A stretch of DNA of 35,905 nucleotides from CAJBLF01 sp964560855 (GCA_964560855.1 CAZLLU010000005.1:1-35905); one strand, 5' to 3'; counted from the stretch's first letter, positions 16,163-26,331 are shown. Numbers and translations: made by a program. Notes: generated by a model from the letters alone, not told the origin.

Positions 16163-16301
16163 CTTGTCGCATAAAATGCAGTTTTTTTAGTTTGAAAAAT
16201 TATTTTTTTCGATATTTTTTACCATATTTCTGAAAATATGTTTTCAACTGAGTTCCTTGTTTGCTTTATATCGCTAGATATAACTATAAAAAAATTGTTT
16301 T

Positions 16302-16748
16302 CTATAATCCTATCGTCACTCTTTCCGTCCTGAAGCTGTACATGCTGACGTTGCCGGAGATTCCGTATTTTTGTTTGATAAGTCCGAGGGCGGTTTTGAC
16401 GTCGTTGACGCCTTTGGTATTTGGTAGGATAGCGCCGGATTTCTTCGTTTCGTTGTTTACGAGAAAAAGTCCGTAATCCTTGGTTGGTAAAGAAAGTAAT
16501 TTATTGATATCGGTCTCTTGGATATATGATTGGATGATATCGATGACAACGGTTTTGGTCGTGTGTTCGTGCTTAGCGAGGAGTCCGTTGTAGATGAGAT
16601 CAGTGAGTTGGTTGATATTTTTGTCGGTCTCTACCGTTCCATGTGAAGCGAGGATTTTACCGTTTACATCGAACAACGTGAAAAAGAGGCCTTTCTTTTC
16701 TTCGGGTTTGCAGTGTTTACTCAATTCTAGTTTGATCTGTTCTAGCAT
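16302..16748 (-). CDS. AMMECR1-like domain protein
   Basis: A 148-residue soluble protein with no TGA codons. GLFFTLFDVNGKILASHG near the start and a C-terminal GAILPNTKGV...ALGLIKQKYG followed by MYSFRTER follow the layout of AMMECR1-domain proteins, although the family's Gly-Cys-Ile-Gly core is not evident. The call is tentative. The ATG at 16748 was chosen over a TTG four codons upstream. Its biochemical role is unknown, as for much of this family. Confidence 0.5.
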   Translation of the reverse strand: MLEQIKLELSKHCKPEEKKGLFFTLFDVNGKILASHGTVETDKNINQLTDLIYNGLLAKHEHTTKTVVIDIIQSYIQETDINKLLSLPTKDYGLFLVNNETKKSGAILPNTKGVNDVKTALGLIKQKYGISGNVSMYSFRTERVTIGL

Positions 16749-16793
16749 GCTTTGTAACAATTATAAACTATGAAGGAATCACTCTGCTATCGT

Positions 16794-16877
16794 ACGTCAT
16801 TCCCGGCTTGATCGGGAATCCGTACTAAAGCACTAAAGCGTGGATTCCGGCTCCAACACTTAACGCCGGAATGACGT
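16794..16877. mobile_element. MITE-like palindromic element, copy 2
   Basis: Ends ACGTCATTCCCGG and GCCGGAATGACGT, with an inner ATTCCCGGCTTGATCGGGAAT hairpin-like segment. It lies between the AMMECR1-like gene and the tgt promoter. The right half is nearly identical to the fragment at 22913-22946. Confidence 0.68.
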
Positions 16878-16893
16878 GGACACGGGAATGATA

Positions 16894-16921
16894 TTGAAAT
16901 TCTCTCGTATAATCCTATACA
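16894..16921 (+). promoter_or_regulatory. Promoter of tgt
   Basis: TTGAAA, a 16-base spacer, TATACA, 32 bases before the ATG at 16953. Confidence 0.55.
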
Positions 16922-16952
16922 TTTCTACACTTTAATTTTTGCCTATTTTTCT

Positions 16953-18101
16953 ATGTCTAAACTTAGCTTTAAGATACTTAAACAGAAGGGAAATGCAAGG
17001 GTTTGACAGCTTACGCTCAATGGGATTACCTTGACAACCCCGGTTTTTATGCCTGTCGGCACGAAGGCGACTATCAAGGGGATGGTGCTCGATATGCTCA
17101 AAGATCCAAAATATATCTGAGATTTGCCTGCGATCCAATTGATTTTGGCGAATACCTTCCATTTATATTTACGCCCTGGTGATGAGCTGGTAAAAGAAGC
17201 TGGAGGATTGCATACCTTTGAAAATCGAGACAAACTTATTTTGACTGATAGTGGGGGATTCCAGGTTTTTTCCCTTGGACTTTGAAAAACGAGGAATATC
17301 GAGGAAGGGAGAAATATCGAGGAAGGTAAACATGATATAAAAATGAAACTGACTGAGAATGGCGTAAAATTTCGTTCGCCGTATGATGGATCCAAACATG
17401 AATTCACTCCGGAAGGTGTTGTCGATATCCAATGCAATTTAGGTTCTGATATTATGATGGTATTGGATGTTTGTTCGCCTGCGTGAGCTGACAAAAAAAC
17501 AATAGAAAAACATATGCAGATGACTCATCGCCGAGCCAAGAGAGCGTTTGATCATCTCAAGCCGAAATATGATGAGGTTCGCGGAGTCTTGTTTCCTATC
17601 GTTCAGTGATGAACGCATTTAGATTTAAGACAACAATCTGTGGACTTTCTATCGCAATACGCGTGGGATGGGATCGCTGTCGGCGGTGTCAGCGTGTGAG
17701 AAAGCAAAGAGTTGATCCGTGAAGTCGTTTCCTCTGTATGACCGAAATTGCCAGCTGATAAGCCGAGATATTTGATGGGAGTTGGAACACCGGAAGATAT
17801 TTCTCACGCGATAGAGGAGGGATTCGATATGTTCGATTGTGTGTTGCCGACGAGATTGTGACGCCACGGCGAAGCGTTCTCGGCTAATGGAAATATCAAA
17901 TTATCCAATGCTAAATACGCCAAGGATTTCACGCCATTGACGAATGATTGCGGTTGCTATACGTGCAAGAATTTCACGAAAGCATATCTTAATCACTTAT
18001 TAAAAGAAAAAGAGATGCTGGGTGGTATCTTGCTTTCGCTCCACAATATCGTCTATCTCCATAAGATTGTGGAAGACCGGAAAAAAATGATGCTGAAATA
18101 A
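16953..18101 (+). CDS. tgt: Queuine/preQ1 tRNA-guanine transglycosylase
   Basis: A 382-residue enzyme that swaps guanine 34 of GUN-anticodon tRNAs (Tyr, His, Asn, Asp) for a queuosine precursor. Catalytic Asp99 lies in LTDSGGFQVFSLG and the nucleophile Asp295 in FDCVLPTR. The zinc site is C333-x-C335-x2-C338-x25-H364, as in the family. TGA replaces glycine at conserved places such as VQGG, GLG and TRLGRHG, strong evidence for the code. A short in-frame duplication (NIEEGRNIEEGK, residues 115-126) sits in a surface loop. No other queuosine genes are in the window, so the modified base may be salvaged. Confidence 0.97.
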
Positions 18102-18133
18102 AAAAAAGCATAAGCAAAAACGTCCTATGCTTT
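18100..18133 (-). terminator. Terminator of acpP
   Basis: On the minus strand, stem AAAGCATA / TATGCTTT with a 13-base loop is followed by eight T. It lies between the convergent tgt and acpP genes. Confidence 0.8.
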
Positions 18134-18143
18134 ACTGAAAGTA

Positions 18144-18383
18144 TTAATTGCTATTTTTTTCAATGTATTCAATTGCCTTTTCAACTGTGGTTATTGAAGC
18201 TGCATCATCATCTGAAATTTTGATATTAAATTCTTTTTCAAATTCCATGATGAGTTCTATTGTGTCCATTGAGTCTGCTCCGAGATCTGAGGCAAATTCT
18301 GCTTCTGGTGTTACCTGTTTAGGCTCAACACCTAATTTTGTAATAATTATGCTTTTAATTTTTTTTAAATTTTCTGGTTTCAT
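18144..18383 (-). CDS. acpP: Acyl carrier protein
   Basis: A 79-residue acidic four-helix protein carrying acyl chains on a phosphopantetheine arm. The attachment serine is in LGADSMDTIEL, followed by the typical EFEKEFNIKISDDDA helix and TVEKAIEYI. CPR genomes often lack a full fatty-acid synthesis pathway and none is seen here, so it may serve lipid scavenging or another acyl transfer. It has its own promoter and terminator and no TGA codons. Confidence 0.93.
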   Translation of the reverse strand: MKPENLKKIKSIIITKLGVEPKQVTPEAEFASDLGADSMDTIELIMEFEKEFNIKISDDDAASITTVEKAIEYIEKNSN

Positions 18384-18425
18384 ATTTTTTTTGTTTTAAG
18401 TTTGTTTATATTTTTTTGTTAAGAC

Positions 18426-18453
18426 TCTATATGTATTTTGTTTTCACTAGCAA
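18426..18453 (-). promoter_or_regulatory. Promoter of acpP
   Basis: On the minus strand: TTGCTA, a 16-base spacer, TATAGA, about 40 bases before the ATG at 18383. Confidence 0.55.
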
Positions 18454-18501
18454 TATTTCTTTACTCCTTGTAGAATTATTCTATATGGATTTTCTATGGT
18501 T

Positions 18502-18759
18502 TTATGCTTGATTATCAAAAACATTGTATCCTTTTCTTATTTCTTTGTAAGGATCTTCTAATATTGCTTTTTTCTCTGCTGCTATCTTGTCTATTTCTTC
18601 TCTAGAAAGTATAGTGCAAAGCTGGCTTTTATAATATTCAGCTGAATGTCCTGCTCCTGATTCACGAAGTAATTTTCCTATGGCTTCGCTATTTCTTGCA
18701 AAAAGCTCTTGATCGTTTAATCACTCTCTTCATCAATTTAATGAACTTTCTTTGTCCAT
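18502..18759 (-). CDS. Hypothetical 85-aa protein
   Basis: Visible only with TGA as glycine: three TGA codons fall in the first 13 residues (LNGGREG). The rest is a charged helical protein with LLRESGAGHSAEYYKSQL and ILSREEIDKIAAEKKAILEDPYKEI. No signal peptide or membrane segment. It resembles no family I know. A promoter-like sequence lies 32 bases upstream and acpP follows on the same strand, but acpP has its own promoter. Confidence 0.7.
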
Positions 18760-18790
18760 GTTTGTTCTTATCAATAAATAAAGTTGTTTC

Positions 18791-18818
18791 TTTTTATACA
18801 TTTCCCATAAAATGTCAA
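18791..18818 (-). promoter_or_regulatory. Promoter of the 85-aa hypothetical gene
   Basis: On the minus strand: TTGACA, a 16-base spacer, TAAAAA. Confidence 0.45.
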
Positions 18819-19043
18819 CCTTTTTTAAAAAAGAAAAAGTTCCTTGATACGGAAGTTTTTTTCATAGTTGGAAAACAGGATATTATGTATTTTTCTTTTC
18901 AAGAAAATTTGTTATAAAGTAAAACATATAATGCGCATTGAATAGTCTATATAATGTAAGATTATCTTGTCTTTCTCTGGGTTTGCTTTTGTCCTTTCAT
19001 TGTATACACTATAGCTATCTTTTTATCTTATTTTTTTCTGACT

Positions 19044-19259
19044 ATGAAAAAGATAATCGCACTTAGAGTCATCTTGATCATCGCTATCGCCGGTATGCTC
19101 TTTTCTGGATATCTTTCGTATGGCGAAATCATTGCTCAATCCTGCCCTGTAGGCGGATGTTCCAATCTTTTTGGTGTACCTGTTTGCTTGTATGGCTTTA
19201 TCATGTATACTATCGTGTTTGTGATAAGCTTGCTTGGTATTATTTCCAAGAAAAAATAA
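19044..19259 (+). CDS. Small VKOR-like membrane protein, 71 aa
   Basis: Two hydrophobic helices flank a loop with CPVGGCSNLFGVPVC. In vitamin K epoxide reductase-type oxidoreductases a similar order (paired cysteines, then FGVP-x-x-L-x-G and a helix) forms part of the quinone-dependent disulfide-forming site. At 71 residues it is far shorter than a full four- or five-helix VKOR domain, so it may work as an oligomer or only share the motif. The three cysteines support a redox role. No TGA is used. The MBL nuclease gene follows 26 bases downstream on the same strand. Confidence 0.55.
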   Translation: MKKIIALRVILIIAIAGMLFSGYLSYGEIIAQSCPVGGCSNLFGVPVCLYGFIMYTIVFVISLLGIISKKK

Positions 19260-19285
19260 GCAGCTTTATTTTTTCATCACATGGT

Positions 19286-20668
19286 ATGAAACTCACGTTT
19301 TGTTGAGCCGCAAAAATCGTTACTGGTTCTTGCTATATGATCGAAGCAGGGACTACAAGATTTCTCGTGGACTGTGGTATGTACCAAGGTCCAAAAGAAG
19401 TGACTAGGCTGAATTATGAACCTTTCGCTTTTGATCCCAAAACTATAGATTTTGTTTTGCTTACGCATGCACATATCGATCACTGCTGATTGATCCCCAA
19501 GTTATTTTCACAATGATTCAATGGTAAAGTCTATGCGACTTCAGCGACCATAGATCTGGTAAAGATCCTTTTGGAGGATAGTGCTGAGATCCAAGAAAAG
19601 AATATCGAGGATGAAAACAGGAGAAGAGCAAGAGAACATTTACCTCCTAGAAAGCCGTTGTATACGCCAGAAGAAGCTGATGCTTGCATGGTGCTTTTCA
19701 AATCCGTGAATTATACGGAGATGATCATGATCAATGATACGGTGTCCGTAAGGTATCAGGATGCAGGACATATCTTGGGGTCAGCGTCGCTTGAAGTTTT
19801 TATTACCGAATGAAATAAAAAAACCAAAATCGTTTTTTCCTGAGATATATGACAGCGAGATGTCCCTATCACGAAGGATCCGACGTTGATCGCGGAAGCT
19901 GATTATCTTCTGATGGAATCGACCTATGGAGACAGATATCATGAGGATATGGGAGACAAAGAAGAACTCTTGCTCAAATATGTCCAAGAGACGTATGCAA
20001 AATTAGGAAAACTTTTGATTCCTTCGTTTGCTGTAGAAAGGACGCAAGAATTGCTGTATTTTTTCAATCTACTTATCAATAAAAAACAATTCCCTTCTGA
20101 AAAAATATTTCTCGATAGTCCTTTGGCCATCAAAGCGACGGAGGTTTTCAAAAAGCATAAAGAGTGCTATGATACTGAAGCATTGAGAGATTTCGCTAAT
20201 CCGTTTTTTGATGATACTTATTTGTCTTTTTCCTCAAGCGTCGAAGATTCTATAAAACTCAATACCTATGATAAGCCATGTGTCATCATCGCTGGTAACG
20301 GCATGTGTACAGCATGAAGGATTACTCATCATCTAAAACATGGGTTGGGTGATCCGAAAAATACCTTGCTCTTTGTGGGATACCAGGCTGAATGAACACT
20401 CGGTAGACGTATTTTGCAGTGAGACAAGGTCGTACAATTCATGGGACAACAGCTTCCTGTTAGTCTTGAAATCGCCAAGATCGATAGCTTTTCCGGACAT
20501 GCAGATGCTGATCAACTGTTGAGACGGGCAAAGTGATTCACTACATTACCAAAGAAAACATTTATCGTGCATGGTGAGGGTGAAGCTCAATCTGTTCTCC
20601 AAGACGCTCTCGAAAAAATAGGTTTCGATTGTACTATTCCTTCGCTTCATGATTCCGTCGAATTATAA
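19286..20668 (+). CDS. MBL-fold beta-CASP ribonuclease (CPSF/RMMBL type)
   Basis: A 460-residue metallo-beta-lactamase-fold nuclease. The metal motif HAHIDHCG is at residues 61-68, followed by DAGHILGSAS and FSGDIGQRDVPI, and the beta-CASP region with SFAVERTQELL and LDSPLAIKAT. The C-terminal RMMBL part has SFSGHADADQLL and FIVHGE. Relatives cleave RNA as in CPSF-73/Ysh1-type proteins. Nine or more glycines are TGA, including the one after the active-site histidine. The start follows family alignment; an upstream ATG at 19281 is out of frame. It may share a transcript with the VKOR-like gene. Confidence 0.93.
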
Positions 20669-20699
20669 AAAAAATCAGCTTTTCAGCCAATTCTTACTT

Positions 20700-20770
20700 C
20701 AGGGCGTGAGGGGATCGAACCCCCGACAACAGTTCCGAAGACTGTTGTGTTACCACTACACCAACGCCCC
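20700..20770 (-). tRNA. tRNA-Arg (anticodon UCG)
   Basis: A full cloverleaf on the minus strand: acceptor GGGGCGT / ACGCCCT (one G-U), D-stem GTGT / ACAC, anticodon stem ACAGT / ACTGT with loop CTTCGGA, and a TTCGATC T-loop. Positions 34-36 read TCG, for CGN arginine codons. The discriminator is G and CCA is not encoded. It is not the UCA-anticodon tRNA-Gly needed for UGA. Confidence 0.88.
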
Positions 20771-20881
20771 ACTACGATACTAATTTACAATTTTAAATTT
20801 TGAATTTACAATTTTAAACTCTTATATGTTTTTATATTCCAAATTATAAATTGCCCTCTTCGAGGATAAATAAATTTTAAA

Positions 20882-21742
20882 TTACTTGGTTAAAAGTTTT
20901 ATTGTTCCTTCTTGTAATTGTTTTATCACTTCAACTTTTCCTTCTGACGGAATTTCTTCGTTTTTCTCCAAAAATCCGATTAGCTTCTCTTTCATCTCTT
21001 GTGTGAAATCACGTTTAGTGATTTTCTCGAACTTTTCAACTGGTTCGTAATATTTTGCTATCATCTCTAAAAGTTCATAATCGTTGCAGCTGATCTGGTA
21101 GATCATGCCGTCATTGTTTTTTACGGTGCTTGTCGTGATAAAGATTCATTCTTCTGCTAGCTGTTTTTTCATAGTATCGAAACTTTCTTCGTATTTCAAA
21201 AATTGTCCGAAGAGCGGGATATGGATTTTGATTGAGATCAATTCATTATTTTTGTTTTCTATCTTGCCATAGAGGAGTACGAGTCCAAAAAGGAATGATA
21301 CATACTTTTCTCGGTGCTCTTTTGGCTGGATATCTCATTGGACTATGACTCATTTCTCTGTCTTTTCTATCTTGTGGGGTATGTTTATTTTCTCTAATGC
21401 TGCATTCACTTTCGCTATCTCTTTTTCTGCGAATTTTGGCAAAAAATAATACGTACTTCCTGTCGTTTCATCGAAACTATCGAAAAGGCAGAGCGCTTTG
21501 GTAAATCCTTCCTGATCAAATGGTACTTGCATCTCTTTTCTCGGTGCTATATAACAAACTGACATCGTGTCGCCGAGATTTTTGAGATTGATGATTTTCC
21601 ATTCCTTTTTGTGGAGGATTATCATTCATGTATCATAATCGGAAAAGGTATAACCACTTACGTTGTAGGTGTATTCTTTCGTCTGCGGGATATTTTCGTT
21701 GAAGATGGTCAGAAGATTGTTTTTGTCAATTTCTATTCTCAT
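20882..21742 (-). CDS. Hypothetical protein, possibly LAGLIDADG-related
   Basis: A 286-residue soluble protein with TGA glycines at four places. Its C-terminal half (FLFGLVLLYGKIENKN, short strands, LAEEGIFITTSTV, then a helix with DYELLEMIAKYY) follows the alpha-beta-beta-alpha layout of LAGLIDADG homing endonuclease or WhiA-like domains, but the catalytic aspartate is absent, so any relationship would be to an inactive, DNA-binding form. This is inference. Its ATG overlaps the stop of ftsW by one base (TAATG), so the two are translationally coupled. Function unknown. Confidence 0.8.
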
Positions 21743-22878
21743 TATTTATTCTTGAGTATTTTGTAAAGCAGGATAATCTCCATGAAGTTGACCATGAGCG
21801 CCGTTCATCAATAGCTTATGAATGGCAGCGTCAATCACGTGTTCGGTAGAATTTTTACGTTCACTCCTATGTTTACGAATGCTTGTACGAGAATCAATGA
21901 AAGTATACCTATACCGACAATCTTCTTGTGATCGTCCTTGACGTTACGAACGCGCGTCAGAAAGTAATATCCCATATAGAGATAGAGTCCAAGTAGAAAC
22001 ATGTTGCCCATAAAACCTACTTCTTCGGAGAATGCCGCAAATACGAAATCGCTTTGCGCTTCAGGGATGAAGCCGAATTTTTGTAGTCCTTTTCCATATC
22101 ATTTGCCTGCTAGTCCTCCTCCTCCTATCGCTAGTAATGCTTGCTGGTTTTGCCGTCAAATCTGTCTTGCTTGCGGGTCGACATCGGAACTGATGAAGTA
22201 GGTGAACCTTTTCTGTATATATGCGAATCTATCGCTTACCATGCCGGCAATGCTTCCTATAAATAATCCTCCGAGCAATCATCAAAACAATATCCAAAGG
22301 ATGTGTTTCGCTTTTGCTCCTGCGTATCGACACATGATAAGGCCTACGATACCCAAGATCATCACGGTCCCGAGATCGGGGATCATGAGGAAGAGTAGGA
22401 AGAAAAATGCATTCAGGATGATGAACGAAATGAAGAAATTCTTTGTGTTTATCCTGTCGCGTTTTCTAATCAACCATCATCAGAGGAAAAGTACATATCA
22501 AAGTTTGAAAAATTCTGCTGGCTGGATACTCGGCAATCCAGGAATATCTATCCATCCTCTTGCACCGTTGAGGACTACTCCTACTCCCGGTATAAATACC
22601 GCTACTTGTAAGAGCATTAGTATCACTGCTATGATGGTCACATTTTTGTGGTTTTGGAAAAACTTGATTGGTATAGCATACGTAATTGCTGCCATGATCA
22701 ATGCTAATCCTATATTTCTGATCTGCCTGAAAAAATAGAAATAATTTGACGGATCTCCGTCCCGTGATCCGTTTGCTATAAGTGATAATGTCAGGGTAAA
22801 CGATTCGTGGATGCTTACGCTATAGATTGAGAGTACCCCGAATATCGTCAAAATTATCCCTACTATGATCAATGGCAT
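21742..22878 (-). CDS. ftsW: SEDS-family peptidoglycan polymerase FtsW/RodA
   Basis: A 378-residue polytopic membrane protein. SEDS proteins polymerise glycan strands from lipid II with a partner transpeptidase, FtsW at the division site and RodA along the side wall. Motifs include GVVLNGARGWIDIPGLPSIQPAEFFKLG, the PDLGTVMI helix, QQALLAIGGGGLAGKGYGKG, FIPEAQSDFVFAAFSEEVG, and NTGLTLPFISYGGTALM at the C-terminus. TGA encodes many of these conserved glycines. FtsW versus RodA cannot be settled from sequence alone. The downstream unknown gene overlaps by one base. Confidence 0.93.
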
Positions 22879-22885
22879 AAAATAT

Positions 22886-23047
22886 ATTAATGAATAATTA
22901 AAAATGAAAAATGTTCCGGCACCAACACATAACGCCGGAATGACGTAATGTTGGCATTTGTTTTGATATATGCTATCGTAGTTTTACGATAGTTTATGAA
23001 TAGCTGATTTTTATATTATTCATCATTAATTATCAATTTTTAATTTG
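22886..23047. repeat. AT-rich inverted-repeat element with nested palindrome fragment
   Basis: Left end TTAATGAATAATTAAAAATG and an inverted right end (TATTCATCATTAATTATC) enclose GTTGGC...TACGATAGTTTATGA. The right half of the palindromic MITE-like element (CCGGCACC...GCCGGAATGACGT, 22916-22946) is embedded, suggesting insertion of one element into the other. The right end overlaps the 3' end of the peptidase gene. Confidence 0.5.
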
Positions 23048-23966
23048 ATATTTTTGTTGTGTCTCGTGGTCTTCGTGTGCTGCTTGTCTTGACGAGATTC
23101 AATTCCTTGCTCTGTGATGCTATGTATTTTCCACCAACCAATGCAGCGATGAAATTATATTTCTTCTTGAGTATGCTATTGTTTTTTGCGATTTCCCTGA
23201 AGAGGATATTATGGTTGAGATACAGATTAAAACATTCTGAGAAATCCTCGAACGGATCGCTCATACCGTATCCGCTACAGAAATCTTTTTTCTTAGCTGT
23301 TGCTTTCCTGATGGTCTCATTTTGCCGTGAAAGTTTGTAGAAGGTGAGTGAAAGATCGTTGATTGCAAATACTGATTTACCGAATTCTGTATAGTTCTTG
23401 TCTTTTTTTTTCGATGAACCTTGGAGGTAACCCAGATCGGCGATATGTCCCATTTCGTGTGTTAGCAATTCTCCAAACTCTTTTTTTGACTTTACTGATC
23501 AGAGATTTATAATGATGGTATCTCGTGTTGCGAATCATCTTCTATTGCCTGTTTCTTTTTTGATGTCTATTTTGTTGATCACCTCTTTGATGGGAGTCTT
23601 TTGTACTCAATGGGTGTCTATAAAGTTTACTAATGTCGTTATCGCTTTGGTATAGTTATATTTTTCGTAGAGGGAATAGTTTCCTATAAATCCTATCTTG
23701 TCACATATATTTACGCTTTTGCATATGCTTTTGAGCATATCTTCATATCTGTTTGCTTTGGCTGCAAAGTGTCATGATGATCATGGTGGCAGAGCAGTGT
23801 TATCGAAGAATTCATCTTCCATGTTTATGTTTTCAGGCATAACCTCTTTCAAATAATCTTTGCTTGTCGGTGCAATTTTTTCTCCGATATGGAAAACATT
23901 TAACGCGAGAAGTGCGTAGAATATGATTACTAGTATAATAAACTTGATGATGCTTTTTATGTTCAT
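23040..23966 (-). CDS. Membrane-anchored zinc metallopeptidase (HExxH)
   Basis: A 308-residue protein with one N-terminal membrane helix and a large extracytoplasmic domain. The zincin motif HEMGH is at residues 170-174, and a downstream FEDFSECFNLYLNH could supply the third zinc ligand in gluzincin fashion. Eight or so glycines are TGA. The family is not identified; anthrax lethal-factor-like and M-type phage peptidases share this layout. The ATG lies inside the end of the upstream exonuclease gene (10-base overlap), indicating one transcript. Confidence 0.75.
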
Positions 23967-26158
23967 GGGTTAGAGATATTGTATCGCTTGATGTCGTCCA
24001 GGATGTTTTGTTCGCTCGGTCCTCTTGCATTGAAAAGGATGATTTCCTTGAGCGAAATCCTATTGGCATAGCAATACAGAATAAAATTATATCATCAGAT
24101 GAGTATCTTATTTTTTGTTTGTTTGGCTTTGAATATATTTTTGCCTATACCGCCCGTGATATTCTCTATGAGCAATGTGGCTTTGGTATGTATACCGTTT
24201 TGGCATAAATCTTCAAATATTTTTTTGGATTCCTCTTTTTTTGGCGAGAAGATGAAATATGAGATTTCCTCTGGTGCTTTCTCTATCTCTTTTGTGATAT
24301 ACTCTACGAGGACGTCCACCTTGGGTGGGATGGTCTTGATGGCTTGTACCCCTCTCTTTGTTTCTCCCAAATCTTCCACTGTTTTGTGGTCCTCCTCTTT
24401 TTTCAAGGAGGTAAGGGGAGTCAACTGCGCATTGGTATTCGAGAAGAATATCACTTTGTTTTTGAATATGTCCACGAATTCTTTTCGATCAGTATATTTT
24501 TGTGATTCAGCATAGGTGAAATAGAAATCACTGTTTCCATACATCTTTTTGAAGATATTCACGATACCATTGAAGGTCTTGGTGATATTTGCTATATGTT
24601 TTTCGAGAAGATTATAATTGTCTTCTGAGATGATTTCTTTGAGTCACTCTTTTTTCTCTATCAATTGTTTCCGTAGAAGATTTGTCTGATAAAAATCTCC
24701 ATGTTCTCGGATAGGATCGTGTTGGATCATCGTTTCTTCCGTTTTTACAAACAGTTTTTTGCTTTCCATGAAGAGGATGCCGATGAATGTCTGGAAGAGA
24801 TTTACGAATTCTTGCAGCTCATTTGACTCGTTCTTTTTGCCTTGGATCTGTGCCTCTATTTCTTGTTGATAGATGAAAGATTCCAAAATATTCAAGGTGT
24901 AGTAGAGATCTATCGGGCTTGAGAGCCGGAAATTGTAGGTTTTGTATCGCTGTTCCGTATCGAAGAAACAGATGTCGTAGTCTTTGTAAAGTTCTTCGTT
25001 CTCTGTCATGCTCGTGAAAAGTCCGTGATGTGTCGTCAGGATAATTGGGTATTTGCTCTGGTTTCTCGTATCCTTGATATAATAATAGATTCTATAGTCG
25101 TATTGTCCGTTGAGATTCAATATACCCAATCATCTCTTGAGATGCGAAAGATATTTGATGATAAATAAACATTCTTCCTGGATAAATTTCCCCTTATTCA
25201 GAAATTTTTCGAACAGCTCCTGATTGATGGTTTGCTCTTCTTTCGTGAATCCTATATTCTTGATTCCTATATCGTTCAATACTGCTTTGGCGATGTCGAG
25301 CTTCTGGATGTTCTGGAATGCAAGGATGATGTTCTTATTCGCCGCTAATGCTTTGAGCAGCTCTTTGATTGGCGTGTTACCGATATAATATCTTTTCTGA
25401 TTTTCCAATGTTTCGGTATCGATACTTTCTCCATTTTTCGCTATACTGATTTGGCTTGGTGTGATTTTTTCTAATGCAGGGAATTTTACTTTTACTTTCG
25501 GCGTATCTTTATAGGCATTCAAATCCATACTTTCTTTGATTGTTCCCTCTGTTTGACTGATAATATTCGCAAGATTCGGATAGGATTCTATCAGTTCATA
25601 CACGTATTTCATGAAATAGAGAAATAGTTTGATGCTGTTTTTGGTATCGAAAAATGCGTCATGCGATTTTTCTTCGCCGTGATCGTTATCTTTGAATGTT
25701 TCGCTAAATAGCTTTTCGTCTTTGAGATTATCAATGAGCACTTCGAGTGCGTAACTTGGTGTATAATGCACGATGGTCTGTGCGAGATTCATCGTATCTA
25801 TTTTTGCATGATAGGTAAGTGAAGGAAAATATGCATTCAGAAAATCCAGATCGAATCCTATATTGTGTCCGATGATAATCACGTTGTCGCCAAAGAATTT
25901 CTCTATTTCCGGCAATACTTGCTCTCTTGTAGGTGCGGTCTCCAGATCGTTGATCGAGAGTCCGGTGATGAATCCTACGATATGTTTGAGTTCGTCTGTC
26001 TTTTTGTCTGGTTTGATGAGTGACTGATATTCATTGATGATGTTTCCGTTTTCGTCAATCTCTATGAGTCCGATCTGTATCGGTTCATCCTTGGTCACAT
26101 CGAGTCCGGTCGTTTCGAAGTCCAGTCAGATATATCTATATTTATTGTTCAACATCAT
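23957..26158 (-). CDS. DnaQ-type exonuclease fused to a degenerate DinG-like helicase
   Basis: A 733-residue protein. Residues 1-200 are a DEDDh 3'-5' exonuclease: DFETTGLD at 13-20, HNIGFDLDF near 98-106, and HDAFFD near 166-171. The remainder follows the DinG/XPD-like plan: a segment with ANKNIILAFQNIQK where the P-loop should be, ILTTHHGLF and YDICFFDTEQR in place of the DEAH region, and a C-terminal part with FSPKKEESKKIFEDL and GGIGKNIFKAKQTKNKILIGG. I see no Walker A lysine motif or DEAH box, so the helicase half looks inactive. TGA glycines include one in the first exonuclease motif. A zinc peptidase gene overlaps its 3' end. Confidence 0.8.
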
Positions 26159-26179
26159 AATATTTCAGTTCTAAAAGTA

Positions 26180-26314
26180 ATTGATGAATAATGAAAAATG
26201 AATAATGAAAAATGTTGGAATTCGTACGATTGTGGACTATTGCTATGTACGATAGTCTATGATAAGACGACTCATACATTATTCATCATTAATTATTAAT
26301 TTTTCATTTGCTTC
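26180..26314. repeat. AT-rich inverted-repeat element
   Basis: Left end TGAATAATGAAAAATGAATA and inverted right end CATTATTCATCATTAATTAT bracket GTTGGAATTCGTACG...TACGATAGTCTATGA. It has the same plan as 22886-23047 and lies between two minus-strand genes. No open frame is inside. Confidence 0.55.
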
Positions 26315-26331
26315 GCATGTCGTGAAGCATT

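Larger units (their letters stand above)
15696..16301. repeat. Repeat-rich spacer after VanW copy 2
   Basis: No gene is seen. The first part repeats the spacer after copy 1: GGGCGTTTCA...CCCCGATGTAC (15771-15810), CGGCTAGCACGAGTCTGGCG (16015-16034) and GTGGCGAGCATC (16057-16068). A palindromic element is inserted at 15841-15917. A minus-strand terminator lies at 16137-16162. Confidence 0.75.

Noticed and set aside
22202..22738. Open frame of 178 codons on the plus strand
   Set aside because: It lies opposite ftsW, which has clear SEDS motifs. The antisense frame has no domain and is rich in Pro/Asn/Ile as expected for a shadow.
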